DNA of 64,000 nt, taken from Arthrobacter sp. SLBN-112. GTDB lineage: Bacteria > Actinomycetota > Actinomycetes > Actinomycetales > Micrococcaceae. How positions within the stretch are numbered: the stretch's first letter is position 1; the number at the start of each line of letters is the position of its first letter. The position numbers and the translations under genes were made by a program. This document shows, piece by piece, positions 53,936 through 62,059 of this stretch. The stretch is taken from assembly GCF_006715225.1 (NCBI RefSeq), contig NZ_VFMU01000001.1, positions 3,472,001 through 3,536,000 on the forward strand. The letters run 5' to 3'. The notes below the pieces were generated by a model. The model saw only the letters and a list, made by a program, of their open reading frames with translations, did no database searches and was not told the DNA's origin.

Positions 53936-54870
53936 CAGCGGTCCTCCCGTGCGATGTCGCGGATGTTCCCGCCTCCGAAGCGGATGTAAACGGCGGAGAC
54001 GATCATGACCGTCAGGAACGTAAGGATGGAAAGCGCCGACCCCTGCCCAACGAGCCGGTTTTCATTCAGCTCGCTGTACGCCAGCATGGACATCGACTGC
54101 GTACCATTCGCACCATGGGTGAGCACGAACGGCAGATCGAAGATTCTCAATGCGTCCAGCGTGCGGAATATCGCGGCCAGGACAATGGCCGGACGCAGCA
54201 GGGGCAGCGTCACGTTTACAAATGTTTTCCAGCGGCCGGCGCCATCAAGCTCGGCAGCTTCATACGTTTCCTGGGAAATCGCCTGCAGGCCGGCCAGGAT
54301 GATCAGTGCGGCGAAAGGTGTGGTCTTCCACACATCTGCCATCACGATCACGGCCATCGCATACCCCTGTTCGCCGAGCCAGACCACGCCCGCGCCGGGC
54401 AGGTGAAGGGCGGTGAGGATCTGAGGTATGAAGCCCGTGGTGGGATCAAACATGGTCTGCCACGTTATGGCGCTAACGACCGTGATGATCGCGTAGGGCA
54501 CGAGGACGACCGTGCGAAGCACCGCGCGGCCGCGGAAGGCAAGGTTGAGCAGAAGCGCCATGCCTGTGCCGAGAACCATCTCCAGCGCGACAGAGCACGC
54601 CGCGAACAGGAAGGTCTGGCCGAACGCCTTCCACCAGTCCTGGCCGGTAAGCGCCTCGACGTAGTTACCCAGCCCAACAAATCGGGAAAGCCCCGCCTGC
54701 AGGAGGCTGTACTGGTTGAGCGAGAGCCAGATTGCATAGCATATTGGGACGGCTGCCACGAGAGCCATCAGGATCAGCGCCGGAGCGGTCATCCCGGCGG
54801 CGAGGCCTCGCTCAGCATGGTCCCGGGTTCTGCGGGGCCGGTCGGGGACGAGTATGCGGGTGGCTGACAT
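53935..54870 (-). CDS. ABC sugar permease, MalF type
   Basis: A 311-residue six-helix permease, EAA loop TYEAAELDGAGRWKTFVNVT. Start overlaps the stop of the binding-protein gene by one base (TGATG). As in the other transporter, no ATPase gene is present. Confidence 0.93.
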   Translation of the reverse strand: MSATRILVPDRPRRTRDHAERGLAAGMTAPALILMALVAAVPICYAIWLSLNQYSLLQAGLSRFVGLGNYVEALTGQDWWKAFGQTFLFAACSVALEMVLGTGMALLLNLAFRGRAVLRTVVLVPYAIITVVSAITWQTMFDPTTGFIPQILTALHLPGAGVVWLGEQGYAMAVIVMADVWKTTPFAALIILAGLQAISQETYEAAELDGAGRWKTFVNVTLPLLRPAIVLAAIFRTLDALRIFDLPFVLTHGANGTQSMSMLAYSELNENRLVGQGSALSILTFLTVMIVSAVYIRFGGGNIRDIAREDR

Positions 54871-56195
54871 CAGAAGCTGGCCTGCGCCGTCTTCATCTGG
54901 TCCGCCATGTTCTTCACCGCGTCCTCGGTGGTCGAAGCGCCCGAGAGAACGGCGTAGACATTCTTGTTGATGGCCGCTGAAATTTGCGCATAGACCGGGG
55001 AGACCGGCCTGGGCTTGGCCCCCTTGACGGAGACAAGGAGTTCCTTAGCGAAAGGCATCTTTGCGAGCACCTCCGGGTCGGAGTAGGCTCCCTCCCCGGC
55101 GGGCGCCTGTGAGTAGTCCATCGCGACGTGCTTCTGCCAATCGGGCGAGGACTCAAAATTCACGAACGCGACGGCGGCACCGGGGTTCGATGCGAAGGCC
55201 GAAAGCGCCAGGTTCCATCCACCGAGCACACCACTGCCACTGGACTTGCCGTCAAAGGACGGCAATGGAGCGACCCCGAAAGTATCCTTCAGGGGCGTTG
55301 CATTCAGCTGACCGTAGACGTTGGGCCAGTTGCGTTGGTATCCGAACTTGCCCGACTCGTATGCCAGGCGCGTCGCATTTTCGTCGTACGTCAGGACGGC
55401 ACGGTCAGCAGAACCGTTCTTGATGCCCTGCGCCATGAAGTCGAGAACCTTGCGGGTCTCCGACGAATCGACCTTGACGTTTCCCTTATCGTCAATGACG
55501 TCGCCGCCAGCGCTGTACAGGAGCTCCAGGAAGTTGACTGTGAGGCCCTCGTACTGCTTGGCCTGATAGACCACGCCATTGCCCGGGGATTTCGCCGCTT
55601 CGGTGTAGAGCTGCTGCCATGTCTCGGGCTTGGCTACCTTGTCCTTCGCGTAGTAGATCAGGCCGGCGTTGGTGTAGAACGGGGTGGCCCACGACTTGCC
55701 CTTGTACTGCGTTGTCGCCACCGTCGACGAAATCAGGGTGCCCTTGACGGCGTCAGTGACCTTGGTCATGTCCTGAAGCCAGCCCTGCGAGGCAAACTCC
55801 GGGGTCCAGGTCACGTCTGTCAGATAAAGGTCGCACTCGCCCGACTTGGCTTGAAGCCGCTGCACAGCCTGGGTGCGGCTCTCATCCGTGGTGGCACCTA
55901 AGACCGTGTACTTTGCGGTGATTCCCGGGTTCGCCTTCATGAAAGCGTCAATCGTGCCCTTATAGAGTCCGACCGAGTCCCTGCCCCCGCAAATCGAAAG
56001 GCTTCCGGATGCTCCCTTGCCCGAGGCGGGGTCCACGACAGGGGCCGAAGGACCGGCAGATGGGGCTGCCGTGCCGCCGCAACCGCTCAGGCCGAGAGCG
56101 AGTGCTCCTGCAGCGGCAATGATGCCTGCCAGCGACCGGGACTTCGCGCGGCGGGGACCGTTGGGTGACGAGGGTGAAGTAAGGGCAGTGTCCAC
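54870..56195 (-). CDS. ABC sugar-binding lipoprotein
   Basis: A 441-residue solute-binding protein. A 20-residue Ser/Pro/Arg N-terminus precedes the signal helix and lipobox LSGC near residue 40. Mature motifs are TLISSTVATTQYKGKSWATP and YTNAGLIYYAKDKV, typical of CUT1 sugar receptors. GTG 56195 is chosen because AAGGAGCAATCT precedes it; the frame continues to 56270 without a ribosome site. It is the first structural gene, downstream of two LacI-type operators. Confidence 0.9.
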   Translation of the reverse strand: MDTALTSPSSPNGPRRAKSRSLAGIIAAAGALALGLSGCGGTAAPSAGPSAPVVDPASGKGASGSLSICGGRDSVGLYKGTIDAFMKANPGITAKYTVLGATTDESRTQAVQRLQAKSGECDLYLTDVTWTPEFASQGWLQDMTKVTDAVKGTLISSTVATTQYKGKSWATPFYTNAGLIYYAKDKVAKPETWQQLYTEAAKSPGNGVVYQAKQYEGLTVNFLELLYSAGGDVIDDKGNVKVDSSETRKVLDFMAQGIKNGSADRAVLTYDENATRLAYESGKFGYQRNWPNVYGQLNATPLKDTFGVAPLPSFDGKSSGSGVLGGWNLALSAFASNPGAAVAFVNFESSPDWQKHVAMDYSQAPAGEGAYSDPEVLAKMPFAKELLVSVKGAKPRPVSPVYAQISAAINKNVYAVLSGASTTEDAVKNMADQMKTAQASF

Positions 56196-56246
56196 AGATT
56201 GCTCCTTGGAAATTTGGTGCCTCACGGGCACGTCCGACGGCGTGGT

Positions 56247-56256
56247 GAATCGATTC
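56247..56256. promoter_or_regulatory. LacI-type operator near binding-protein gene
   Basis: GAATCGATTC, within TGGTGAATCGATTCGGCACC, is palindromic with a central CG. It is 52 bases from the GTG at 56195. Confidence 0.65.
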
Positions 56257-56326
56257 GGCACCAGCGCCAAATCAACCCGCCACGAATAGAAAGAGAGAGC
56301 TGGTGCCGCCGGGCTTAGGTGTTGCC

Positions 56327-56336
56327 GGATCGATTC
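56327..56336. promoter_or_regulatory. second LacI-type operator of the operon
   Basis: GGATCGATTC, within TGCCGGATCGATTCAGCA, has the same ATCGAT centre, 80 bases from the first site. Confidence 0.6.
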
Positions 56337-56388
56337 AGCACCGAGTTGATCGTGTCAGGTGAGATGGATCACTGTCAAGCATTTCCGG

Positions 56389-57402
56389 TTACGACGCTTG
56401 CTGGCACCCGCACGATTCCCGGACCACAAGCTCCGGCGCAAACACACGTTCCGAAACTCCCGCAGCTGGCTCCGCGATCTCTTCGAGGAGGAGTTCGGCC
56501 GCTGCACGCCCCAGCAGTTCAGGGCGGGTCGCGACAGATGTGAGGGGAGGTTCCCAGAGCGCGGCGGTTCGAACGTCGTCGTAGCCGATCAGGCGAACCC
56601 CAGAGGCTCGCCCTGCGATGCGCAGCGCTCGATAAACACCGAACGCCACCCCATCGCTCTGGCAGATGATTGCCTCCGGGAGCACACCTCGTTCAAGGAG
56701 GGCTTGCCCTGCTTGCAGACCGCCTTCACCGTTAGTAGGGCTCTCAACCTCGACTAGCAGGGCTGGATCCATGCCCGCATCCGCCAGCGCAGATCGAACA
56801 CCCTCGATCCGGTCCCGACGCGAGAGGTGGGGGGAGAACCCTCCTACGAAGGCGAAACTACGGCAGCCGTGGCCTAAGAGGTGCTCGGCCGCCAGACGGC
56901 CGCCCAGTTTGTCGTCAGGTCCCACGTAGGGGGCGGAAACGCCTTCCAAGTACTTGGTCACGAAAACGTGTGGTACACGCGAGGCTTCCAAGGCTTCGAG
57001 GAAGGTGCTGCCCGACCGGGATGCGGGCATGATGGCAAGTCCCGCCACTTGGTATTCGCGAAGCTCAGCGATGAGTTCGTCCTGCCGCACGGGATCGTCC
57101 GAGGATGCGACAACGAGCGAACGAAATCCCGCTTCAGCGAGGGCAGCCTCAAGTCCCACGAGAAGTTCACCGAAAAAGGGGTTGGCAATGTCGGTGACGA
57201 CGACTCCGACGGTCGTTGTCCGCCGTGTCCTGAGCGATGCCGCACCACGGTTGTAGACATAGCCGAGCTCGCGCATGGCTTGGTGCACCCGATCGCGGGT
57301 CTCGGAGGACACTCGCCCCGTGCCCGTGACCACGTTCGAAGCCGTAGTCCTTGACACACCCGCGTGGGCGGCAACATTTTTCAGGGTGACAGCAAGGTCC
57401 AT
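56389..57402 (-). CDS. LacI-family transcriptional repressor
   Basis: A 337-residue LacI regulator. The helix-turn-helix is TLKNVAAHAGVSRTTASNVV and the hinge is YNRGAASLRTRR; the sensor domain runs to a Cys-containing tail (ESCGCQ). ATG 57402 is preferred: the -10 hexamer TATCTT (57409-57414) ends six bases before it, and no other start fits. An operator sits just upstream of that hexamer, so it should repress itself and the sugar operon. Confidence 0.92.
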   Translation of the reverse strand: MDLAVTLKNVAAHAGVSRTTASNVVTGTGRVSSETRDRVHQAMRELGYVYNRGAASLRTRRTTTVGVVVTDIANPFFGELLVGLEAALAEAGFRSLVVASSDDPVRQDELIAELREYQVAGLAIMPASRSGSTFLEALEASRVPHVFVTKYLEGVSAPYVGPDDKLGGRLAAEHLLGHGCRSFAFVGGFSPHLSRRDRIEGVRSALADAGMDPALLVEVESPTNGEGGLQAGQALLERGVLPEAIICQSDGVAFGVYRALRIAGRASGVRLIGYDDVRTAALWEPPLTSVATRPELLGRAAAELLLEEIAEPAAGVSERVFAPELVVRESCGCQQAS

Positions 57403-57408
57403 TCGCAA

Positions 57409-57414
57409 AAGATA
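57409..57414 (-). promoter_or_regulatory. -10 hexamer of leaderless LacI promoter
   Basis: In gene direction TATCTT ends six bases before ATG 57402. Confidence 0.55.
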
Positions 57415-57417
57415 GCA

Positions 57418-57427
57418 GGATCGATCC
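57418..57427. promoter_or_regulatory. LacI-type operator in repressor promoter
   Basis: GGATCGATCC is palindromic and lies three bases upstream of the -10, sharing ATCGAT with the two operators before the binding-protein gene. Confidence 0.65.
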
Positions 57428-57683
57428 AGTGACGGCGCCGAGTGGACCCACACGGGCGTTCAACCGCTGGTCCGAAGCCGCTTCAGGGCGGCTGGGTTGC
57501 AGCGGGATTCCTGGACGGGAACAACGTCGAACCGGGAAAATCGCCGCCGCTGGGCAGGCGATGGCGTGCCAGTCCCGCTTCGGCGAGTCCTTGGCGTCGG
57601 TCAGGACAGCCTGCAGCCGGGCCAGGTCTTCGATTACCACTGGCGACTGGTGCTCGGTCATGTCTTGGCTTCCCTCGCGTTGC
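57428..57683. other. intergenic stretch between LacI and carbonic anhydrase
   Basis: A minus-strand frame from ATG 57661 (MTEHQSPVVIEDLARL) begins plausibly but runs on through the LacI promoter into its gene in another frame. It may be the stump of a lost gene. Confidence 0.3.
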
Positions 57684-58298
57684 CTAGAGCAGGGCGGGAT
57701 CCGTAACGAGCTGCGCGCGGCCTTCTGCGAGCCGGTACGCGACACCGACCACGGCGGTTGACGAGTTGTGCACAGCCGCGGCGATCACCGGCGAGCTTTC
57801 CAGCAGCCGCTCAGCAGTCAGTCTCGCGTGGTCGACGACCATATCGTTGATCTCTGTCCTGCCATTCCGTTGCGAAGTTAGCACCGACGGAGTAATCCGT
57901 TCCACCAGGTCGCGGATGAAGCGTTGGGGCATCTCTCCGGTTTCCAGTGCTTCTTTGGTGGCAGTGACAGCGCCACAGTTGTCATGTCCCAGGACGACGA
58001 TCAGCGGGACGTTGAGGACCGAAACGCTGTATTCCAGCGAGCCGAGCACGGCATCGTCAAGGACATGCCCGGCCGTCCGGACCACGAAGGCATCCCCGAG
58101 GCCGAGATCGAAGATAATCTCGGCAGCAAGGCGGGAATCTGAGCAGCCAAAGATGACCGCAAAGGGGTTCTGGGTGTCCATCAGCTCACGGCGCCTCGAG
58201 GCGCCCTGGTTCGGGTGCTGGGCGTCACCGGAGACAAAACGTTCGTTGCCTTCAAGCAGGCGCTGCCATGCTTGGGCCGGGCTGATGCTGTTAGTCAC
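57684..58298 (-). CDS. beta-class carbonic anhydrase
   Basis: A 204-residue enzyme that hydrates CO2. Zinc ligands are visible: Cys and Asp of GCSDSR, then His and Cys of GHDNCGAV. Length and layout are normal. GTG 58298 is preferred: hexamer TAAGGT ends seven bases upstream, so the message may be leaderless. The frame continues to 58628 as unsupported sequence. Confidence 0.93.
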   Translation of the reverse strand: MTNSISPAQAWQRLLEGNERFVSGDAQHPNQGASRRRELMDTQNPFAVIFGCSDSRLAAEIIFDLGLGDAFVVRTAGHVLDDAVLGSLEYSVSVLNVPLIVVLGHDNCGAVTATKEALETGEMPQRFIRDLVERITPSVLTSQRNGRTEINDMVVDHARLTAERLLESSPVIAAAVHNSSTAVVGVAYRLAEGRAQLVTDPALL

Positions 58299-58305
58299 CC
58301 TACTT

Positions 58306-58311
58306 ACCTTA
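58306..58311 (-). promoter_or_regulatory. -10 hexamer before carbonic anhydrase
   Basis: In gene direction TAAGGT ends seven bases before GTG 58298. Confidence 0.4.
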
Positions 58312-58726
58312 TAGGAGGGGCGGGCGTCCCTTATGGGCGACATCGCCCTGCATTTGCGCGGTCCTTGCCATCCCCGCCATTGTCGCGGCCGTGGCTTCCA
58401 TCTTGTCAGTTTGAACCGCGCCCGGGTGCCTCTGACCCTTGCCCCGGCAGAGCTACAGGCCGCGGCGAGTAAGGCCGGCATCATGACCACACCCGGCCCT
58501 CTCGGCACCAGCCGAAACGGCCGCATCATGCCGAGGCCGGGGCTTGAGCGCAGGGCGATCACGTCTCGATCATTTGAAAGTTTGCGAGGCTCGCGGAGGC
58601 CATCCCGGGCTGAGCTGCAATGCAGCACACGGTCGGCTGACGGGATTGTCAGACGGCGTATTACTTGAGGCCCTGCGACCTAATCAAGGAACTCGTGCTG
58701 GCCGACCTCGCCGCGTCTCTGGCGAC
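58312..58726. other. intergenic stretch, about 415 bases
   Basis: No gene recognised on either strand. GAGGCCCTGCGACCTAATC near 58667 faintly recalls the DevR boxes, but it serves no obvious start. Confidence 0.35.
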
Positions 58727-58993
58727 TCACATGGCGACCCGAACTGCTTTAACCCGAATGTAATTAAACGTCCTCGCGACTTCTCCCGGCGACGCGTTGT
58801 TCTTCTCCAGGGACCACGCAACAAGGCCGTCGTACTCCGTGCGCCCCTCTACGTCCTCATGTAGGGAACTCTCGGCCAGAGAAGCCATGTAGGCGTCGGC
58901 AAGGCTGTGGCAGTGCTCGCCTGTGTTGCGGTTCTTTATAAAGCCAGCCTCCATGACTGCCGCGAGTTCTGCGCTGTAGGCGTCCGGATTCAT
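58727..58993 (-). CDS. hypothetical 88-residue protein
   Basis: A soluble, mildly acidic small protein (AYSAELAAVMEAGFIKNR, HCHSLADAYMAS). No family recognised. ATG 58993 overlaps the stop of the large upstream gene as ATGA, with GGAGAGGGCG before it, so translation coupling is likely. Confidence 0.65.
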   Translation of the reverse strand: MNPDAYSAELAAVMEAGFIKNRNTGEHCHSLADAYMASLAESSLHEDVEGRTEYDGLVAWSLEKNNASPGEVARTFNYIRVKAVRVAM

Positions 58994-60264
58994 TCCCCGG
59001 GCGCCCTCTCCGGCGCGTCAGCCGTGTCTCGCTTTCGCGACTTGAACAGACCAGCGACTCTTCCACTGGCTGCGCCGGTGGCACCAGCCAGGGCACCACC
59101 GAGGCCCTTCACCGCGGCGAGGGCCTGCGGCTCGTCCGGGATCCCGTCGCCGTCGACGTCCACGGCACGGAACGGGCGGGAGACCGCAGCGGCAGCGCTT
59201 GCTACCCCCGACCCCACCGCGGAGGCACCCGTCGCGACTCCTTCTCCAACAGTGCTGGCCGTCCCGCTGATCCAGCTTCCCGTGGACTTCGCGGCATCCT
59301 CCAAGGCTGCAAGCGCCCGGTTGGGTTCGGATTCCTGGTCGTCGGCGTCGGACAATTCGATCTGCAGGGCAAGGTGTGCCGGGAACTCCGCCGGAGCCAC
59401 AGGGAATGCTTTACGGGCGGACTCAACGACGTCCCGGCCAAACACAAAACGGCTCACACCTCCAGTGAGTGCACCCACTCCGTATTCGATGGCCGTCTGC
59501 TGGTTTCCGTTCAGGGTCTCCCGCACGGTGTCCAACTGACCCGTTTGCATGGTCCGTACGAGGCTTTGCGCGGCGCCGCTGGGCAAGGTATCAGCCAGGG
59601 TAGTCGCCCAGTGGGACCAGTCCCCGCTGGCGGCCGCGAATTTGTGGCCAACGCCCACCACACCGTCGGGGGAAGTCTCCGCGACGTCCTTGGCCATGAT
59701 GGCAATCTGCTCCTGGCTTACCCGCTCATTGGTCAACCCGTAGACCAACGCGTGGGCCTGGTCTTGGTCAAGGGCCTTCCCGTGGATGTCGGCGAGGGCC
59801 AGACCATAGATCGCTGTGAGCTCGAATTGGAGCTGCTGATCTCCTGCCGGGAGCAGCGCCGCGATCCGGTTGGCGCCGTTTTTCGCCGCACCCATGGCCA
59901 TATTCTTCGCGGCCACCTTAGCCGCTTCCTTGGCGGTTACCTGCACGGTCTTCTTGGCTGCCTGCTTGCCTGCAGTCTTAATACCGGCGGCCGCCACTCC
60001 GCCGCCCGGAATGAGGGCAATTCCGACTTCGGCGGCGATCGACCCCGCGGTAATAGCGGCCCCTGCAGCGGTGATTGACGTGCTGTAGTGACGCTCAAGC
60101 AGTTTGATCACTTCTGCGGGGGTCGCCTCCGGACGCCGGCGCCGAATCCGCATGACGTACTTGCGTGCAATCGAATGACGGGCACTGACGGCCTTCGCAA
60201 TGTCGGCGTTGGCTTCCTCATCATCCAACTGGGTCTCCAGTGTGACAGCTTCGCTCTCGGTCAT
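58990..60264 (-). CDS. hypothetical 424-residue protein with glycine-zipper helix and EF-hand-like loop
   Basis: A 424-residue protein. The acidic N-terminus is followed by a hydrophobic Gly/Ala stretch (TAAGAAITAGSIAAEVGIAL), reminiscent of EcsC-type proteins, an Ala/Lys-rich helix, and a helical body. Near residue 375 is DVDGDGIPDE, a classical calcium-loop sequence, then another Gly/Ala stretch and a basic tail (FKSRKR). No catalytic motif is visible. ATG 60264 begins MTESEAVTLE. Membrane-associated, perhaps calcium-responsive; function unknown. Confidence 0.72.
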   Translation of the reverse strand: MTESEAVTLETQLDDEEANADIAKAVSARHSIARKYVMRIRRRRPEATPAEVIKLLERHYSTSITAAGAAITAGSIAAEVGIALIPGGGVAAAGIKTAGKQAAKKTVQVTAKEAAKVAAKNMAMGAAKNGANRIAALLPAGDQQLQFELTAIYGLALADIHGKALDQDQAHALVYGLTNERVSQEQIAIMAKDVAETSPDGVVGVGHKFAAASGDWSHWATTLADTLPSGAAQSLVRTMQTGQLDTVRETLNGNQQTAIEYGVGALTGGVSRFVFGRDVVESARKAFPVAPAEFPAHLALQIELSDADDQESEPNRALAALEDAAKSTGSWISGTASTVGEGVATGASAVGSGVASAAAAVSRPFRAVDVDGDGIPDEPQALAAVKGLGGALAGATGAASGRVAGLFKSRKRDTADAPERAPGE

Positions 60265-60287
60265 TTACGTTGTCCCCCTCTAACCAC

Positions 60288-60309
60288 AGGCTCAACCCTG
60301 AGCCTTTTT
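60288..60309 (+). terminator. hairpin with T-run (plus-strand orientation)
   Basis: AGGCTCA/TGAGCCT pair around ACCC and are followed by TTTT. The genes on both sides are minus-strand, so its use as a terminator is unclear; it may block antisense reading into the operon. Confidence 0.45.
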
Positions 60310-60452
60310 GTCAACGCTGCAATTCAATTCGCGGCAAAGGAGCCAAGGGCTCCCCTGCCGCGCCGTCATCAGTGTCGCGCATGAGGCGGCAAGATCTTGC
60401 TCGCCACGCTGCACTGACCTCCGCCGGGCAGAGCGCACGGGCGGAAGTGAGC

Positions 60453-61115
60453 CTATCCCGGGATCTGGATCCGCGCAGCTTCCTGCAGCAGGGGATCAGA
60501 AATCATGACGGTGGCAGCTCCCGGTGCAATATCGAAAGCGATGTTGCCCCGCGCCTTGTCCCCGGGAAGCACCTCGCCAGAGCCCAGCTGGTTGTCGGCA
60601 AACAGGCTCATGTCCGCCTTGCGCCCGTTGGCATCCTTCGCAGAGAAGTAGAGCGGATTGGAGCTCGTCTTGCCGGATTCCGTTTCCCAGAGCACGTCCA
60701 GGAGCAGGTAGGTGCCGTTCTTGGGCGGCGTAGCGAACGCGCCGGTGGTGACAGTGTCGGTGCGGACGGCGGACACAACGGTGATCCTGGCGGTGTTGCC
60801 GTTGCGCATCTTCACGGAGAAAGGAACGCCGACCGTAGGAGCCGCGGGCGCGGCAGGAGCGGACGACGGCGGTGCTGCCGCCGCCGGGGCGGCAGGGGCA
60901 GCGGTAGCCGGCGCCGCTGCTTCGGCAGACGCTGCGGTGGAGGCGATCGGGCTGGAGTCCGCGGCTGGCTTGTTGCCGCCGGAGCAGGAGCCCATGAGGA
61001 TGCCCACCAAAAGCACACCGGCTGGGATAACGAAGCGCTTCTTCGTGTAGAAGGCGCGCTTGGCGGGTGCCGGAGCTGCCGGCGGGGTCGGGAATGAAAA
61101 GTTCTGGTCAGCCAT
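60453..61115 (-). CDS. membrane-anchored DUF4352-like protein
   Basis: A 220-residue protein. A 28-residue cytosolic start leads to a membrane helix ending GSCSGG (a possible lipobox), then an Ala/Pro-rich wall linker and an immunoglobulin-like DUF4352 domain (ARITVVSAV, GTYLLLDVLWETESGK, GDKARGNIAFDI). ATG 61115 has GAAAGGCACCACC upstream. It is 41 bases after the 61157 gene, so probably one operon. Confidence 0.82.
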   Translation of the reverse strand: MADQNFSFPTPPAAPAPAKRAFYTKKRFVIPAGVLLVGILMGSCSGGNKPAADSSPIASTAASAEAAAPATAAPAAPAAAAPPSSAPAAPAAPTVGVPFSVKMRNGNTARITVVSAVRTDTVTTGAFATPPKNGTYLLLDVLWETESGKTSSNPLYFSAKDANGRKADMSLFADNQLGSGEVLPGDKARGNIAFDIAPGAATVMISDPLLQEAARIQIPG

Positions 61116-61156
61116 GGTGGTGCCTTTCGAGAGTGGGTGCTGTGATGCTGCGGTTG

Positions 61157-61819
61157 TTACTGCTTTTCCCATTTGCCGCAACGGCTGGATTTGAAATCCT
61201 GGCCGGCGGAGAGTGCCACGGAGGGCCGTCCGCCGCCGGGGAGGTCGTTGTCGATGATGTTGCTGCCGTTGCTGCCGGTGGCATAGATGCCCCAGTAGCA
61301 GGAGGAGCCGACGTCGGCCGACGCTCGGTAGGTGCCTGGCTCGATGTCGGTGCCCACGGTCCAGGTGCCGTCACCGATGGTGTTGGCCGCCTTGGTCTTC
61401 TCCGCCCCGGTGACGGCCTCTTCGCGGACCTTAACCGCCGCTTCAGCAGACTTGACTGCGGCATCGGCCTTTCCGACCTCGGCCTCCCGCGCCGCAACCT
61501 TGGACTCGCGGGACGCCATACCCCTTTCGAGGATGTCGAACTTCCCTTTCAGCGTGGCGTAGCTGGACAGCGCGGCGTCGCGCTCAATCTCCACCGTCGA
61601 CTTCTCGTCTGCGAGGGACACATACGCCTCGCTTGCCTTCGGGTCCGGCAGGACAGTCCCGAAGGTGATGCCGCCGGCAAAGAGCACGACGGCGCCCATC
61701 ACCAGAAGGAGTGGCTTCTTCCGGCCCGGCCTGGTCACCTGGGCCGTCTGACCGGGCCCGGTTTCAACTGCTGTGTCGTCGGCCGGCATGTCCGCCGGCC
61801 CGACGTCGCTGTTCAACAT
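61157..61819 (-). CDS. membrane protein with coiled coil and secreted CYWGIY-type domain
   Basis: A 220-residue protein. A cytosolic acidic N-terminus (about 35 residues), one membrane helix (37-59), a coiled coil (66-142; ESKVAAREAEVGKADAAVKS), then a small domain with TWTVGTDIEPGTYRA, CYWGIYATG and SRCGKW; the two Cys probably form a disulfide. This C-terminal module recurs in actinobacterial surface proteins, role unknown. ATG 61819 has GAGGAAGAGAAC before it. Confidence 0.82.
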   Translation of the reverse strand: MLNSDVGPADMPADDTAVETGPGQTAQVTRPGRKKPLLLVMGAVVLFAGGITFGTVLPDPKASEAYVSLADEKSTVEIERDAALSSYATLKGKFDILERGMASRESKVAAREAEVGKADAAVKSAEAAVKVREEAVTGAEKTKAANTIGDGTWTVGTDIEPGTYRASADVGSSCYWGIYATGSNGSNIIDNDLPGGGRPSVALSAGQDFKSSRCGKWEKQ

Positions 61820-61972
61820 GTTCTCTTCCTCTTTTCGTGGATAACCGCTGAACGGCGGCGGGATACTGATCCCCCAATACGCGGTTCCCCGCCGCCGCCG
61901 CAGCTCTGGAAGATTCCTTCTTGGCTGCAGGACGAACTTATGGGCCGCCTGCACGTGTCCAGCGTCGAGGGA

Positions 61973-61992
61973 CTGATAACCCGGGTTATCAG
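61973..61992. promoter_or_regulatory. perfect 20-bp palindrome in divergent promoter region
   Basis: CTGATAACCCGGGTTATCAG is perfectly symmetric. It lies between the minus-strand membrane gene (start 61819) and the methylase-like gene (start 62060), about 31 bases before the likely -10 of the latter (TAGGCT, 62023-62028). It is the best operator candidate in the window. Confidence 0.75.
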
Positions 61993-62022
61993 CACAAAGC
62001 CATCAGTGTCCCAGCATCCCGT

Positions 62023-62028
62023 TAGGCT
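62023..62028 (+). promoter_or_regulatory. -10 hexamer of methylase-like gene
   Basis: TAGGCT, the same hexamer as at 11507 and 43306, about 31 bases before ATG 62060. Confidence 0.45.
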
Positions 62029-62059
62029 GATGGAACGATTCCGACTGAAGGGGGCAGCC

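Noticed and set aside
57167..57661. Minus-strand frame upstream of LacI starting MTEHQSPVV
   Set aside because: Only the first 40 codons look protein-like and it overlaps the LacI promoter and gene in another frame; at most a stump.
58660..58685. Sequence faintly like a DevR box
   Set aside because: Too many mismatches and no gene start at a suitable distance.
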